Positions 23,416-31,317 of a DNA stretch of 35,284 nt are shown here, piece by piece. Both the position numbers and the translations under genes were made by a program. Under the pieces are notes generated by a model. It was not told where the DNA came from. It worked only from the letters and a program-made list of their open reading frames with translations, and made no database searches. Within the stretch, counting starts at the first letter, position 1. The number at the start of each line of letters is the position of its first letter. This DNA comes from Arthrobacter sp. E3 (GTDB lineage Bacteria; Actinomycetota; Actinomycetes; Actinomycetales; Micrococcaceae): contig NZ_JAFMPX010000037.1 in NCBI RefSeq assembly GCF_017353415.1, positions 1 through 35,284 on the forward strand. Direction: 5' to 3'.

Positions 23416-24216
23416 ATGGAAGATTCTGCTGCGGTTCCAGCACCCACCAACCCGACAGCCTCCGGGTACCAAGGTTGGGGTGTCCGCTCGCGTCGGCGTC
23501 TCATTATCGAGGTGTTGCTGGTGCTGGGGCTTTCCTTGGGACAGTCGGCTGTTTACTCGGTGGTGTCGCTGCTGGACAAACTGAGCCGGGCCCCGATTTC
23601 GCAAGGTACGTCAACGCTGAACACGGTGCTCAACAACCGAGAGGTCTTCGACTTCACGTACCAAATCCTGGACATCTTCTTTGCCCTGGTGCCGGTCATG
23701 TTGGTGTTCTACCTACTGGCCGAGCCCGGCAAATCAGTGTTCCGTGCCATCGGGCTCGACTGGCGCCAACCCGTCAAGGACGGGCTCGGTGCAGTGGCCC
23801 TGCTGGTGGTTATCGGTGTTCCCTCGCTGGGGCTGTATGCGGCCGGGCGGGCCATGGGCATCACCACTGAGATCATTCCCAGCGCCCTGAACCAGTATTG
23901 GTGGACCATCCCTGTGCTGGTGCTCTCCGCCATTCGTGCAGGCGTGCTGGAAGAAGTCATCCTCAACGGATACTTGTTGGGCCGGCTGGAGAAGATTGGC
24001 TTGGCACCGGTGGCTGCCATTCTGCTTGCCGCCCTGCTGCGTGGTAGTTACCACCTCTACCAAGGGTTTGGGCCGTTCATTGGCAACTTTGTCATGGGCC
24101 TGCTGTTTGGCTGGGTGTACAAGAAGTACGGCCGGGTGGCGCCACTTGTGGTGGCCCACGCACTGGTGGACATAGCAGCTTTCACACTGGGTCCGGCTCT
24201 GGGCTTCGGCGGCTAA
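23416..24216 (+). CDS. CPBP-family (CAAX-like) intramembrane protease
   Basis: A 266-aa membrane protein with about seven to eight hydrophobic helices. The family motifs are present as E179-E180 (LEEVILNGYLLGRL), a histidine in SYHLYQGFG, and HALVD near the C-terminus. The usual EExxxR arginine is replaced by N184. Bacterial members process or protect against peptides, or act in membrane proteolysis; here no bacteriocin or partner gene is nearby. The ATG at 23416 is inferred from the conserved N-terminus of the first helix; the ribosome-binding site is weak. It is divergent from the phosphatase gene with only 58 bp between starts. Confidence 0.8.
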   Translation: MEDSAAVPAPTNPTASGYQGWGVRSRRRLIIEVLLVLGLSLGQSAVYSVVSLLDKLSRAPISQGTSTLNTVLNNREVFDFTYQILDIFFALVPVMLVFYLLAEPGKSVFRAIGLDWRQPVKDGLGAVALLVVIGVPSLGLYAAGRAMGITTEIIPSALNQYWWTIPVLVLSAIRAGVLEEVILNGYLLGRLEKIGLAPVAAILLAALLRGSYHLYQGFGPFIGNFVMGLLFGWVYKKYGRVAPLVVAHALVDIAAFTLGPALGFGG

Positions 24217-24264
24217 GCCCTTTTGTCCCAAATTGGAGTGCTCCGCAGGATCTGTACTACAGCT

Positions 24265-24296
24265 CCTGCGGGTGCCCAGCGCCGGATACCCGCAGG
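24265..24296 (+). terminator. Hairpin after the CPBP protease gene
   Basis: CCTGCGGGT (24265-24273) pairs perfectly with ACCCGCAGG (24288-24296). The 5' arm can alternatively pair with GCAGGA at 24245-24250. No T-run follows. Confidence 0.5.
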
Positions 24297-24337
24297 TGCT
24301 GAAGTATGAACAGCGGCCGGTGCCCACCGAAGTGAAA

Positions 24338-24366
24338 CGGCACCCGCCCGCAAGGGGTGGGTGCCG
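24338..24366 (-). terminator. Hairpin after the VOC-family gene
   Basis: CGGCACCC (24338-24345) pairs with GGGTGCCG (24359-24366), with an inner CCC/GGG pairing around a short loop. It lies 20 bases beyond the stop of the minus-strand VOC gene. Confidence 0.55.
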
Positions 24367-24386
24367 CCGTCGTACTGGGGAAGTGC

Positions 24387-25025
24387 CTAGATGGTGACCT
24401 GGCCGTTGGCCGTCTCAAAGGTCACGCTCATAATGCCGGGGGTGCCGCGCGGGGAAACCCACTCGACGGCAACGTCGTTCAACGGTGCTTCGACGGGTTC
24501 GCCGAGCCACTCGGTGACGCGTTCGGCGCTGCCAGCGATGGTGAGCAGAGACAGCTTCACCGACGACGGACGTGCCTGGGAGGGGTGCAGCTTGGGGTCG
24601 CCTTCCCATTTGAGCATGTAGGGCACCTGGGGATCGGCGATCAGGCCCTTGATGCCGATCTGCTGCCAGACCAACTCCTGGCCGTCGGGGAACTTGCGGT
24701 TGCCCGGAACGGCGCTGCGGCCGAGGCGTTCTTCGAACGGGACAAGGTCGTCAACAGCGACGCACCAGCCCATCCATCCGCCACCTGCAGCGGAGCGCGC
24801 TTTCACAGCCTGGCCAAAGGGTGCTTTGTCCGAGGCGGGGTGGTCAAGGCACTCAACAATCTCCACATAGTGCAGATCGGTGAGCGGAATGATCATATTG
24901 CGGGTGCCGAAGCGCGGATGAATTCCACCCTTCACTGCCTCGACCCCGAGGGCTGTTGCGATTCGCTCCGCGGTGGCGGCCAAACCGTCTGATTCACTGG
25001 CGTAAGAAACATGATCCATTCGCAT
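24387..25025 (-). CDS. VOC-superfamily (glyoxalase-like) protein
   Basis: A 212-aa cytoplasmic protein of the vicinal-oxygen-chelate fold, of the glyoxalase-like subtype seen in actinobacterial housekeeping regions. The N-terminal half starts MDHVSYASES with the expected His near the first strand and continues with GIHPRFGTRNMIIPL and YVEIVECLDHP; the second half repeats the beta-alpha-beta-beta-beta pattern. Reaction and substrate are unknown. The ATG at 25025 is used; an ATG two codons later (25019) is equally possible because the ribosome-binding site is weak. Confidence 0.8.
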   Translation of the reverse strand: MRMDHVSYASESDGLAATAERIATALGVEAVKGGIHPRFGTRNMIIPLTDLHYVEIVECLDHPASDKAPFGQAVKARSAAGGGWMGWCVAVDDLVPFEERLGRSAVPGNRKFPDGQELVWQQIGIKGLIADPQVPYMLKWEGDPKLHPSQARPSSVKLSLLTIAGSAERVTEWLGEPVEAPLNDVAVEWVSPRGTPGIMSVTFETANGQVTI

Positions 25026-25147
25026 GACTTCATCTTGGCACTTTGTCCCGGCTCGCTCGACTTAGCCTCGCCTTAGCCTGATGGGACGTCTGATGTTGGT
25101 GCTTCAGGGTGTGCCCGTCCGGCGGAGATGTGGGGCAGAATTGGACT

Positions 25148-27658
25148 GTGACTGACACCGTCCAAGCACCGCTGACCCTGCCCACCCCTGCCGCACAGGA
25201 AGCCCGTATCTCGGCCGCAATTGCTGCCGAACTGGGGGTGCGCCCGGCCCAAGTGCGCGCTGCCATTGCCCTCTTGGACGACGGCGCGAGCGTCCCGTTC
25301 ATTGCCCGGTACAGGAAAGAAGCAACGGGGACCCTGGACGACGCCCAATTGCGCGACCTTGAGGAGCGGCTGCGCTATCTGCGCGAGCTGGAAGCCCGGC
25401 GCGTGTCGGTGCTGGAGACGATCCACGGCAGGGGCCTGCTCACGGGCCCGCTGCGTGCAGCTATCGAAGTCGCGGCCACGAAGTCGGAGTTGGAAGACTT
25501 GTACCTGCCGTACAAGTCTTCCCGCAAAACCAAGGCCGACACCGCCCGTGAAGCAGGACTTGAACCGCTTCTTGATGCGCTGCTTGCCGACCCTTCCCGC
25601 TCTCCGGCCGCAGCGGCGCAGGCCTTCGTTTCCACTGAGCGCGGCGTAGCCACTGACGAGGAAGCACTGACCGGCGCACGGGCCATCTTGATAGAGCGGG
25701 CCGGGCAGAACGCCACCTTGGTGGGGGAACTACGCGAGCGGTTGTGGAAAACCGGCCGGCTGCGCTCCAGCGTCAAAACCGGCAAGGACGCTGCCGGGGA
25801 AAAGTTCAAGGACTACTTCGACTTTGCCCAACCGCCGCACACGCTGCCGAGCCACCGGATCCTGGCGCTGCTGCGCGGCGAAAAGGAAGGCGTGCTGGGC
25901 CTGGACCTGGCTGAAGCCGATCCCCGCGACGCCGAAGCACAGGCCAGGGCGCGGGCCGGTTACGAAAACGCCGTGGCGCACTCGCTGGGCATCACCGAGT
26001 CCGGCCGGGCCGCGGATAGCTGGCTCATGACCAGTGCCCGCCTCGCCTGGCGCACACGCATCCTGACCCGCCTCTCCGTGGACGTGCGCGTGCGCCTGTT
26101 CCAAAGTGCGGAAGAGGAATCCGTGCGCGTGTTTGCTGCGAACCTGCGCGATGTGCTGCTGGCCGCCCCGGCCGGCTCCAAAGCCACATTGGGCCTTGAC
26201 CCGGGACTGCGCACAGGCGTGAAAGTGGCAGTGGTGGACGGTACAGGCAAGGTGGCTGCCACCGACACCATCTACCCGCACGCCCCCGCTAAGCGCTGGA
26301 ACGAGGCGCTGGCAAGCCTGGTTGCGTTGGCGCAAAAGCACCAGGTTGAACTGATCGCCATCGGTAACGGCACGGCGAGTCGTGAAACGGACAAGCTCGC
26401 CGCGGAACTTGTGGCTGAACTCAAGCGCACGGCGCCCGAGCGGACGGTGACGAAACTGGTGGTGTCCGAGGCAGGAGCCTCCGTGTACTCGGCCTCGGCG
26501 CTGGCAAGTGCCGAGCTGCCCGGTATGGACGTGTCGCTGCGAGGGGCTGTTTCGATCGCCCGCCGCCTTCAGGATCCGCTGGCAGAACTGGTCAAGATTG
26601 AGCCTAAGTCGATTGGCGTTGGCCAGTACCAGCACGACCTCACGCCCGCGAAATTGGACCGTTCCCTCGACGCGGTGGTGGAGGACTGTGTCAATGCCGT
26701 GGGGGTTGATGTGAACACGGCCTCCCCAGCACTGCTGGCGCGGGTGGCAGGCGTGGGCCCGCTGCTGAGCGAGAACATTGTGGCGCACCGCAACGAACAC
26801 GGCCCGTTCAACAAGCGCCGCGATCTGCTGAAGGTGGCACGGCTGGGCCCCAAAGCCTTCGAACAGTGCGCCGGGTTTCTGCGCATCATCGGGGGAGCGG
26901 AGCCGCTGGACGCCTCGAGCGTGCACCCGGAAGCGTATGGCGTGGCCCGCAAAATTCTGGCGTCCGTCGGTGCCAAGGGGGCGGACCTTGCCGCCGGTGT
27001 GGCCTCGGCGGGTTCCGTGAATCCTGCCGACTTCGTGGACGGCAGCTTTGGCCTGCCCACCGTCACCGACATTGTCGCCGAGCTGCAAAAGCCCGGACGC
27101 GACCCCCGTCCGGGCTTCGAGACGGCAACGTTCACCGAAGGCATCGAGAAGATCACCGATCTGCGCCCCGGCATGATCCTGGAAGGGATCGTGTCCAATG
27201 TGGCTGCTTTCGGCGCGTTCGTGGATATCGGGGTGCACCAGGACGGCCTTGTCCACGTCTCCGCCATGAGTAACACCTTCGTCTCCGACCCCCGCACTGT
27301 GGTCAAATCCGGCCAGGTAGTCCGGGTCAAGGTCCTTGAAGTGGAGCCCGAACGCAAGCGCATCTCCCTCACCCTCCGTCTGGATGATGAGACAAAGGCG
27401 GTGAAGGACGACGCCGGCTCCCGCAGTTCCGCCGCCAGCCGGCAACCCAGCGGGGGGCAGGGTGGCGAACGGCGCGGTGGTCAAGGTAGCGGACAGCGCG
27501 GCGGGCAAGGCGGGCGCGGGGCCGCACCCAGTGGGGTCGCTTCCAACGGAGGACGCCCAGCCCGGCCAGCGGTCCAGACTCCAGCACGGGCTCCCGCGCC
27601 GGCTCCCGCCAACACGGCCATGGCGGAAGCGCTGCGCAAGGCAGGGTTGGGGAAGTAG
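25148..27658 (+). CDS. tex: Tex-family S1 RNA-binding transcription accessory protein
   Basis: An 836-aa cytoplasmic nucleic-acid-binding protein. In order: N-terminal helical Tex region (ISAAIAAELGVRPAQVRAAI, VPFIARYRKEATG); YqgF/RNase H-like domain from ~345 (LGLDPGLRTGVKVAVVDG); helix-hairpin-helix repeats ~520-580 (VAGVGPLLSENIVAHRNEHG); S1 domain ~668-748 (GMILEGIVSNVAAFGAFVDIG). A Gly/Arg/Gln-rich tail with repeated RGGQG-like units and a Pro-Ala end follows, about 85 residues, and probably adds RNA affinity. The start is taken as GTG 25148, where the family N-terminus begins; GTG 25109 is an alternative. Tex homologues influence transcription and stress tolerance. The long antisense open frame opposite it is not a gene. 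Confidence 0.93.
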   Translation: MTDTVQAPLTLPTPAAQEARISAAIAAELGVRPAQVRAAIALLDDGASVPFIARYRKEATGTLDDAQLRDLEERLRYLRELEARRVSVLETIHGRGLLTGPLRAAIEVAATKSELEDLYLPYKSSRKTKADTAREAGLEPLLDALLADPSRSPAAAAQAFVSTERGVATDEEALTGARAILIERAGQNATLVGELRERLWKTGRLRSSVKTGKDAAGEKFKDYFDFAQPPHTLPSHRILALLRGEKEGVLGLDLAEADPRDAEAQARARAGYENAVAHSLGITESGRAADSWLMTSARLAWRTRILTRLSVDVRVRLFQSAEEESVRVFAANLRDVLLAAPAGSKATLGLDPGLRTGVKVAVVDGTGKVAATDTIYPHAPAKRWNEALASLVALAQKHQVELIAIGNGTASRETDKLAAELVAELKRTAPERTVTKLVVSEAGASVYSASALASAELPGMDVSLRGAVSIARRLQDPLAELVKIEPKSIGVGQYQHDLTPAKLDRSLDAVVEDCVNAVGVDVNTASPALLARVAGVGPLLSENIVAHRNEHGPFNKRRDLLKVARLGPKAFEQCAGFLRIIGGAEPLDASSVHPEAYGVARKILASVGAKGADLAAGVASAGSVNPADFVDGSFGLPTVTDIVAELQKPGRDPRPGFETATFTEGIEKITDLRPGMILEGIVSNVAAFGAFVDIGVHQDGLVHVSAMSNTFVSDPRTVVKSGQVVRVKVLEVEPERKRISLTLRLDDETKAVKDDAGSRSSAASRQPSGGQGGERRGGQGSGQRGGQGGRGAAPSGVASNGGRPARPAVQTPARAPAPAPANTAMAEALRKAGLGK

Positions 27659-27674
27659 CAGGGCGGTACCGTCG

Positions 27675-27693
27675 CGCCGGTTCAACTCCGGCG
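27675..27693 (+). terminator. Short GC hairpin after tex
   Basis: CGCCGG (27675-27680) pairs with CCGGCG (27688-27693) around a 7-nt loop, 17 nt after the tex stop. There is no T-run, so termination activity is uncertain. Confidence 0.4.
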
Positions 27694-27780
27694 TCGTACA
27701 TTCGCTTGAAGAGCCAAAAAGTGACGAAAACGGCATTTCATCAGTCAATAGTTCATGAACCGGCACTTTTGCGGGGAAAT

Positions 27781-27810
27781 TTCAAGCGGATATTCGCTAA
27801 AGGTAACAAT
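27781..27810 (+). promoter_or_regulatory. Weak candidate promoter of the met operon
   Basis: TTCAAG (27781-27786) and TAACAA (27804-27809) are 17 nt apart and would start transcription about 40 nt upstream of the riboswitch aptamer. A perfect palindrome GTTCATGAAC lies just upstream at 27751-27760. Match quality is low; position is the main support. Confidence 0.3.
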
Positions 27811-27855
27811 GGCGTCACAAACTTGGTGCGCCGCGGACTTTCTCGCACACTGGAA

Positions 27856-27970
27856 GCAGGTCATGAGTGTCAGCACACAGCCCCGGCTTGCTGACCGGCA
27901 ACCCTCCTTCCGCGGTGGGGTGCCCCGGGTGAGGACCTGGCACCGAACCATCCGGTTCATGGTGCAAGCG
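27856..27970 (+). ncRNA. SAM-IV-type riboswitch
   Basis: The leader of metY carries the actinobacterial SAM-IV aptamer pattern: P1 strand GGTC (27859-27862) within GGTCATGAG, pairing with GACC (27934-27937); CAGCCCCGGCTTGCTG; the conserved GGCAACCCTCC at 27897-27907; and GGGGTGCCCCGGGTGA at 27917-27932. Downstream is the peripheral hairpin formed by GCACC (27940-27944) with GGTGC (27961-27965) and GAACC with GGTTC inside it, as in the class. S-adenosylmethionine binding is expected to lower expression of metY and metX. The aptamer ends about 80 nt before the metY start. Confidence 0.88.
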
Positions 27971-27986
27971 CGGGCCATCGATGTTC

Positions 27987-28018
27987 AGGCCCTCCCCGCA
28001 CAGCGCGCAGGAGGGCCT
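27987..28018 (+). terminator. Hairpin between riboswitch and metY
   Basis: AGGCCCTCC (27987-27995) pairs perfectly with GGAGGGCCT (28010-28018). It lies between the aptamer and the metY ribosome-binding site (GAAGGAA at 28038-28044). It may be the expression platform (terminator without T-run) or simply an insulating stem. Confidence 0.5.
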
Positions 28019-28051
28019 TGCTGCAGGCCTCTAGTGTGAAGGAACCCATCC

Positions 28052-29374
28052 ATGAGTAACGGTTGGTCATTTGAAACCCGTCAGATCCACGCAGGCCAGA
28101 CGCCCGACGTCACCACCGGTTCGCGCGCACTGCCGATCTACCAGACCACATCCTTCGTGTTCCCGTCGGCCGAAAGCGCCGCAGCCCGCTTCGCGTTGAC
28201 GGAGCTGGAACCGATCTACACCCGCCTCGGCAACCCCACCACGGACGTGGTCGAACAGCGCATCGCCAGCCTCGAAGGCGGCGTCGGCGCACTGCTGCTC
28301 TCCTCAGGCCAGGCCGCAACGACCTTCGCCATCTTGAACCTCGCGCAGGCCGGGGACCACATTGTCTCCAGCCCCAGCGTGTACGGTGGCACGTTCAACC
28401 TGCTGGCGCACACGCTGAAGAAGCTCGGCATCGACGTCACGTTCGTCTCCGACCCGGACAACCTCGACGAGTGGCGCTCAGCCGTGCAGCCCAACACGAA
28501 GGCCTTCTTCGGCGAGACGGTCTCCAACCCGCGCCAGGACGTGCTGGATCTGGAAAACATCAGCACCATCGCCCACGAAGCCGGTGTGCCGCTGATCGTG
28601 GACAACACGCTGGCCACCCCGTACCTGATCCGCCCGCTCGAATGGGGCGCGGACATCGTCATCCACTCCGCCACCAAGTACCTCGGCGGCCACGGCACGG
28701 CGATCGGCGGCGTGATTGTCGACGGCGGCACGTTCGACTTTGCCGGCGACCCGGAGAAGTTCCCCGGCTTCAACACCCCGGACGAGTCCTACAACGGTCT
28801 GGTGTACGCCCGTGACCTCGGTGTGGGTTGCGCCCTTGGCGCCAACCTGGCCTACATCCTGAAGGCCCGCGTGCAGCTGCTGCGCGACCTTGGCTCCGCC
28901 ATTGCCCCGTTCAACGCGTTCCTCATTGCCCAGGGCATCGAGACGTTGAGCCTGCGGGTTGAACGCCACGTCAGCAATGCCGTCACCGTGGCGAACTGGC
29001 TTGAAAGCAACGACAACGTTGAATCCGTTGCCTACGCGGGTATCCCCTCCAGTCCCTGGTTTGAGCGTGGACGCAAGTACGGCCCCAACGGCACCGGCGC
29101 GGTCATCTCCTTCGACATTGTTGGCGGGGCCGAAGCTGGTAAGCGCTTTGTGGACGGCCTGGAACTCCACTCGCATGTGGCCAACCTGGGCGATGTGCGT
29201 TCCCTCGTGATCCACCCGGCTTCAACCACCCACGCCCAGCTTTCCCCCGAGCAGCAGCTGGCTGCCGGTGTGCGGCCGGGACTGGTGCGCCTTTCCGTGG
29301 GACTGGAGAACGTTGCGGACATCATTGCCGACCTCGAAGCCGGTTTCCGCGCCGCAAAGTCTTCCGTGAGCTAA
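28052..29374 (+). CDS. metY: O-acetylhomoserine sulfhydrylase (aminocarboxypropyltransferase)
   Basis: A 440-aa PLP-dependent Cys/Met-metabolism enzyme that makes homocysteine from O-acetylhomoserine and sulfide in the cytoplasm. The N-terminus FETRQIHAGQTPD is diagnostic of the MetY branch, and the PLP lysine is K209 in SATKYLGGHGTAIGG. The length of about 430-440 residues separates it from shorter MetB/MetC proteins. GAAGGAA is placed 7 nt before the ATG. It is directly followed by metX, whose product makes its substrate, and preceded by the SAM-IV riboswitch, so both are controlled by the end product of the pathway. Confidence 0.95.
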   Translation: MSNGWSFETRQIHAGQTPDVTTGSRALPIYQTTSFVFPSAESAAARFALTELEPIYTRLGNPTTDVVEQRIASLEGGVGALLLSSGQAATTFAILNLAQAGDHIVSSPSVYGGTFNLLAHTLKKLGIDVTFVSDPDNLDEWRSAVQPNTKAFFGETVSNPRQDVLDLENISTIAHEAGVPLIVDNTLATPYLIRPLEWGADIVIHSATKYLGGHGTAIGGVIVDGGTFDFAGDPEKFPGFNTPDESYNGLVYARDLGVGCALGANLAYILKARVQLLRDLGSAIAPFNAFLIAQGIETLSLRVERHVSNAVTVANWLESNDNVESVAYAGIPSSPWFERGRKYGPNGTGAVISFDIVGGAEAGKRFVDGLELHSHVANLGDVRSLVIHPASTTHAQLSPEQQLAAGVRPGLVRLSVGLENVADIIADLEAGFRAAKSSVS

Positions 29375-30568
29375 GTGACTGATGTGATTCCCTTGGCAGC
29401 CAACATTTTCCCCACCGGCACTGTAAACGGCACAGCTTTGCCTGTCGGCAGCCCCTGGGCGGGGGCCGTGGGTCAAGGCGGAGGGTTGTTGCGCTCCATC
29501 GACATTGGCGCACTGCCGCTGGAAGCCGGGGGAGTGCTGCCCTCGGTGACCATGGCTTTCGAATGCTGGGGAACCCTGAACGAGGCAGGCGACAACGCCG
29601 TGCTGATCCTCCACGCCCTGACGGGAAGTACGCACGTCAGCCGTGGCGAATCCGAGGAAGACGGCTGGTGGGAGGGGCTTGTTGGCCCCGGTGAAGTCAT
29701 CGACACGAACAAATACTTCGTGGTGTGCGCCAACATGGTGGGTGGTTGTTACGGCACCACCGGGCCCTCAAGCATTGCCGAGGACGGACGCCCGTACGGC
29801 TCCCGGTTCCCCTTCGTCACCATCCGCGATTCCGTCCACTCCGAGGCGCGCCTAGCCGACAAGCTGGGCATCACGTCCTGGCACGCCGTCATTGGCGGAT
29901 CCATGGGTGGCGCCCGTGCACTGGAATGGGCCGCGACGTACCCGCAGAGGGTGCGGCGCTGCGCCGTCGTGGCTTCCTGCGCGGCCAGCACGGCCGAGCA
30001 GATCGCGTTTGCCCAGACGCAGGTGCTGGCCATTCGTCAGGACCCGCACTTTGCCGGTGGGGACTATTACGACGGCGCAGCCCCCACCCAGGGCTTGGGG
30101 CTGGCACGGCGGATTGCCCACATCACGTACCGTTCCGAAACCGAGATGGAATCGCGTTTTGGCCGCCAAGCTCAAAATGGTGACACCATCACCCATGCCC
30201 GCCTTGGAACCCCTGGGCAAGGCCAGTACAAGGTGGAAAGCTACCTTGACCACCAGGCCCACAAACTGGTGGGCAGGTTCGACGCCAACAGCTACATTGC
30301 CATCACCGAAGCGCTCATGAGCCACGACGTGACCCGTAGCCGCGGAACCTTGGAACAAGCCCTGGCCGTGACTGAGGGTGTGGAGTTCCTTGTCACTGCC
30401 GTGGACAGCGACAGGCTGTACTTCCCTGTCCAGTCCGAAGAACTTGCCGCAGCCCTTCCCGGGGACGTGCCGGTGCATCGGATCAATTCAGGCATTGGCC
30501 ACGACGGTTTCCTGACCGAAGTTGCTGCAGTGGGCGGCTTGCTGCGTCAGTCCTTCTTCAAGGGCTGA
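29375..30568 (+). CDS. metX: Homoserine O-acetyltransferase
   Basis: A 397-aa alpha/beta-hydrolase-fold acyltransferase transferring acetyl from acetyl-CoA to homoserine. Visible family elements are ILHALTGSTHVSR, the nucleophile elbow GGSMGG with S176, and the C-terminal catalytic His in INSGIGHDGFLTE. The GTG start is the very next base after the metY stop codon, so the pair is translationally coupled and shares the riboswitch leader. A few members of this family use succinyl-CoA; pairing with metY favours acetyl. Confidence 0.95.
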   Translation: MTDVIPLAANIFPTGTVNGTALPVGSPWAGAVGQGGGLLRSIDIGALPLEAGGVLPSVTMAFECWGTLNEAGDNAVLILHALTGSTHVSRGESEEDGWWEGLVGPGEVIDTNKYFVVCANMVGGCYGTTGPSSIAEDGRPYGSRFPFVTIRDSVHSEARLADKLGITSWHAVIGGSMGGARALEWAATYPQRVRRCAVVASCAASTAEQIAFAQTQVLAIRQDPHFAGGDYYDGAAPTQGLGLARRIAHITYRSETEMESRFGRQAQNGDTITHARLGTPGQGQYKVESYLDHQAHKLVGRFDANSYIAITEALMSHDVTRSRGTLEQALAVTEGVEFLVTAVDSDRLYFPVQSEELAAALPGDVPVHRINSGIGHDGFLTEVAAVGGLLRQSFFKG

Positions 30569-30582
30569 TTTGAAACTTGGCT

Positions 30583-30633
30583 TTAACGATCATGTTGGTC
30601 CGCCCCCTGGGGAACGGACCAACAGTTCGTTAA
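30583..30633. terminator. Bidirectional terminator between metX and the SHOCT gene
   Basis: An inner perfect 9-bp stem (GTTGGTCCG 30594-30602 with CGGACCAAC 30615-30623) is extended by TTAACGA (30583-30589) with TCGTTAA (30627-30633). It lies between two convergent genes and can serve both. Confidence 0.8.
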
Positions 30634-30635
30634 GG

Positions 30636-31085
30636 CTAGAAGTTCCTGAAGATCGCTTCGCGGTGCGTCGCGTACTGCTCGGCGGTCACCTGGCCATTGC
30701 GGCGTGCGGAGTCCAAGGCGTCAAGCTGGCGCTTGAGTTCAGCTTCAGCCTTCATGCGTTCGTTGGCGAAACTGACACCCTGGTGCGCGTGGGAGGAGTC
30801 ATAATTTTTCATCGGAATACCGTTGAGCAGCGTCCCTGCGTAGGGGGCGTTGGCCGGATAGGTGGCACCGCCCGGCTGGTGGGCCGCGCCGGTGCGGCCA
30901 CTTGGTTTTGCCGGATTGTAGGGGTTGGCCCGGTTGGACCGCCGCTTGCGGGAAGCGGCCTTGAGGAAGGGAATCAACAGCACTGCCCCGATGATGATCA
31001 GCGCAAAGTACGGCTGAATGTTGAAGGAGGCTGAGGTGGAGGCGGCAAGACTGCCCACGGCCACGGACTCGAGCACGAATGGCAC
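30636..31085 (-). CDS. Small membrane protein with C-terminal SHOCT-like domain
   Basis: A 149-aa protein with one hydrophobic helix at about residues 27-42 (YFALIIIGAVLLIPFL), a basic stop-transfer segment (RKRRSNR), a Pro/Gly/Asn-rich linker, and a C-terminal ~30 residues of SHOCT type (LDALDSARRNGQVTAEQYATHREAIF). SHOCT domains are short oligomerisation modules; the function is unknown. The start is GTG 31085 with GAGGTG close upstream. It converges with metX across a shared terminator. Confidence 0.75.
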   Translation of the reverse strand: MPFVLESVAVGSLAASTSASFNIQPYFALIIIGAVLLIPFLKAASRKRRSNRANPYNPAKPSGRTGAAHQPGGATYPANAPYAGTLLNGIPMKNYDSSHAHQGVSFANERMKAEAELKRQLDALDSARRNGQVTAEQYATHREAIFRNF

Positions 31086-31301
31086 AACACACCTCTTCTA
31101 ATCGGGGCGCACCCAATCGAGGCGCCTCTCTTCATCCTAGTCGTGAATGTTGAAAGATCCCCGTGTCCGGGGGATGAGAGGTCATGGCGGCTCCCTACGT
31201 GGTGGAGTGGGGGAGCTAAATGCCCGACGGTCTATTCCAAGCGGCGAGAATTCAGGGGGAATTCGGGGTAAAAAGTGCTGCGCACTCCCGTGCTTTTGCT
31301 C

Positions 31302-31317
31302 TAACCTGACGGCTATG
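31302..31317 (+). promoter_or_regulatory. Possible leaderless start of the MFS gene
   Basis: TAACCT at 31302-31307 is a plausible -10 that puts the transcription start at or one base before ATG 31315, and no Shine-Dalgarno sequence precedes that ATG. A -35 is not clear. Confidence 0.25.

Noticed and set aside
27675-27700. tRNA T-arm-like GGTTCAACTCC after tex
   Set aside because: The T-arm pattern fits, but no matching acceptor strand, D-arm or anticodon arm lies upstream, and the 3' end lacks CCA. It is better read as a short hairpin.
25730-27766. 678-residue minus-strand open frame opposite tex
   Set aside because: High-GC third-position effect; its residues are His/Gln/Gly/Arg-rich and resemble no protein, while tex on the other strand is unambiguous.
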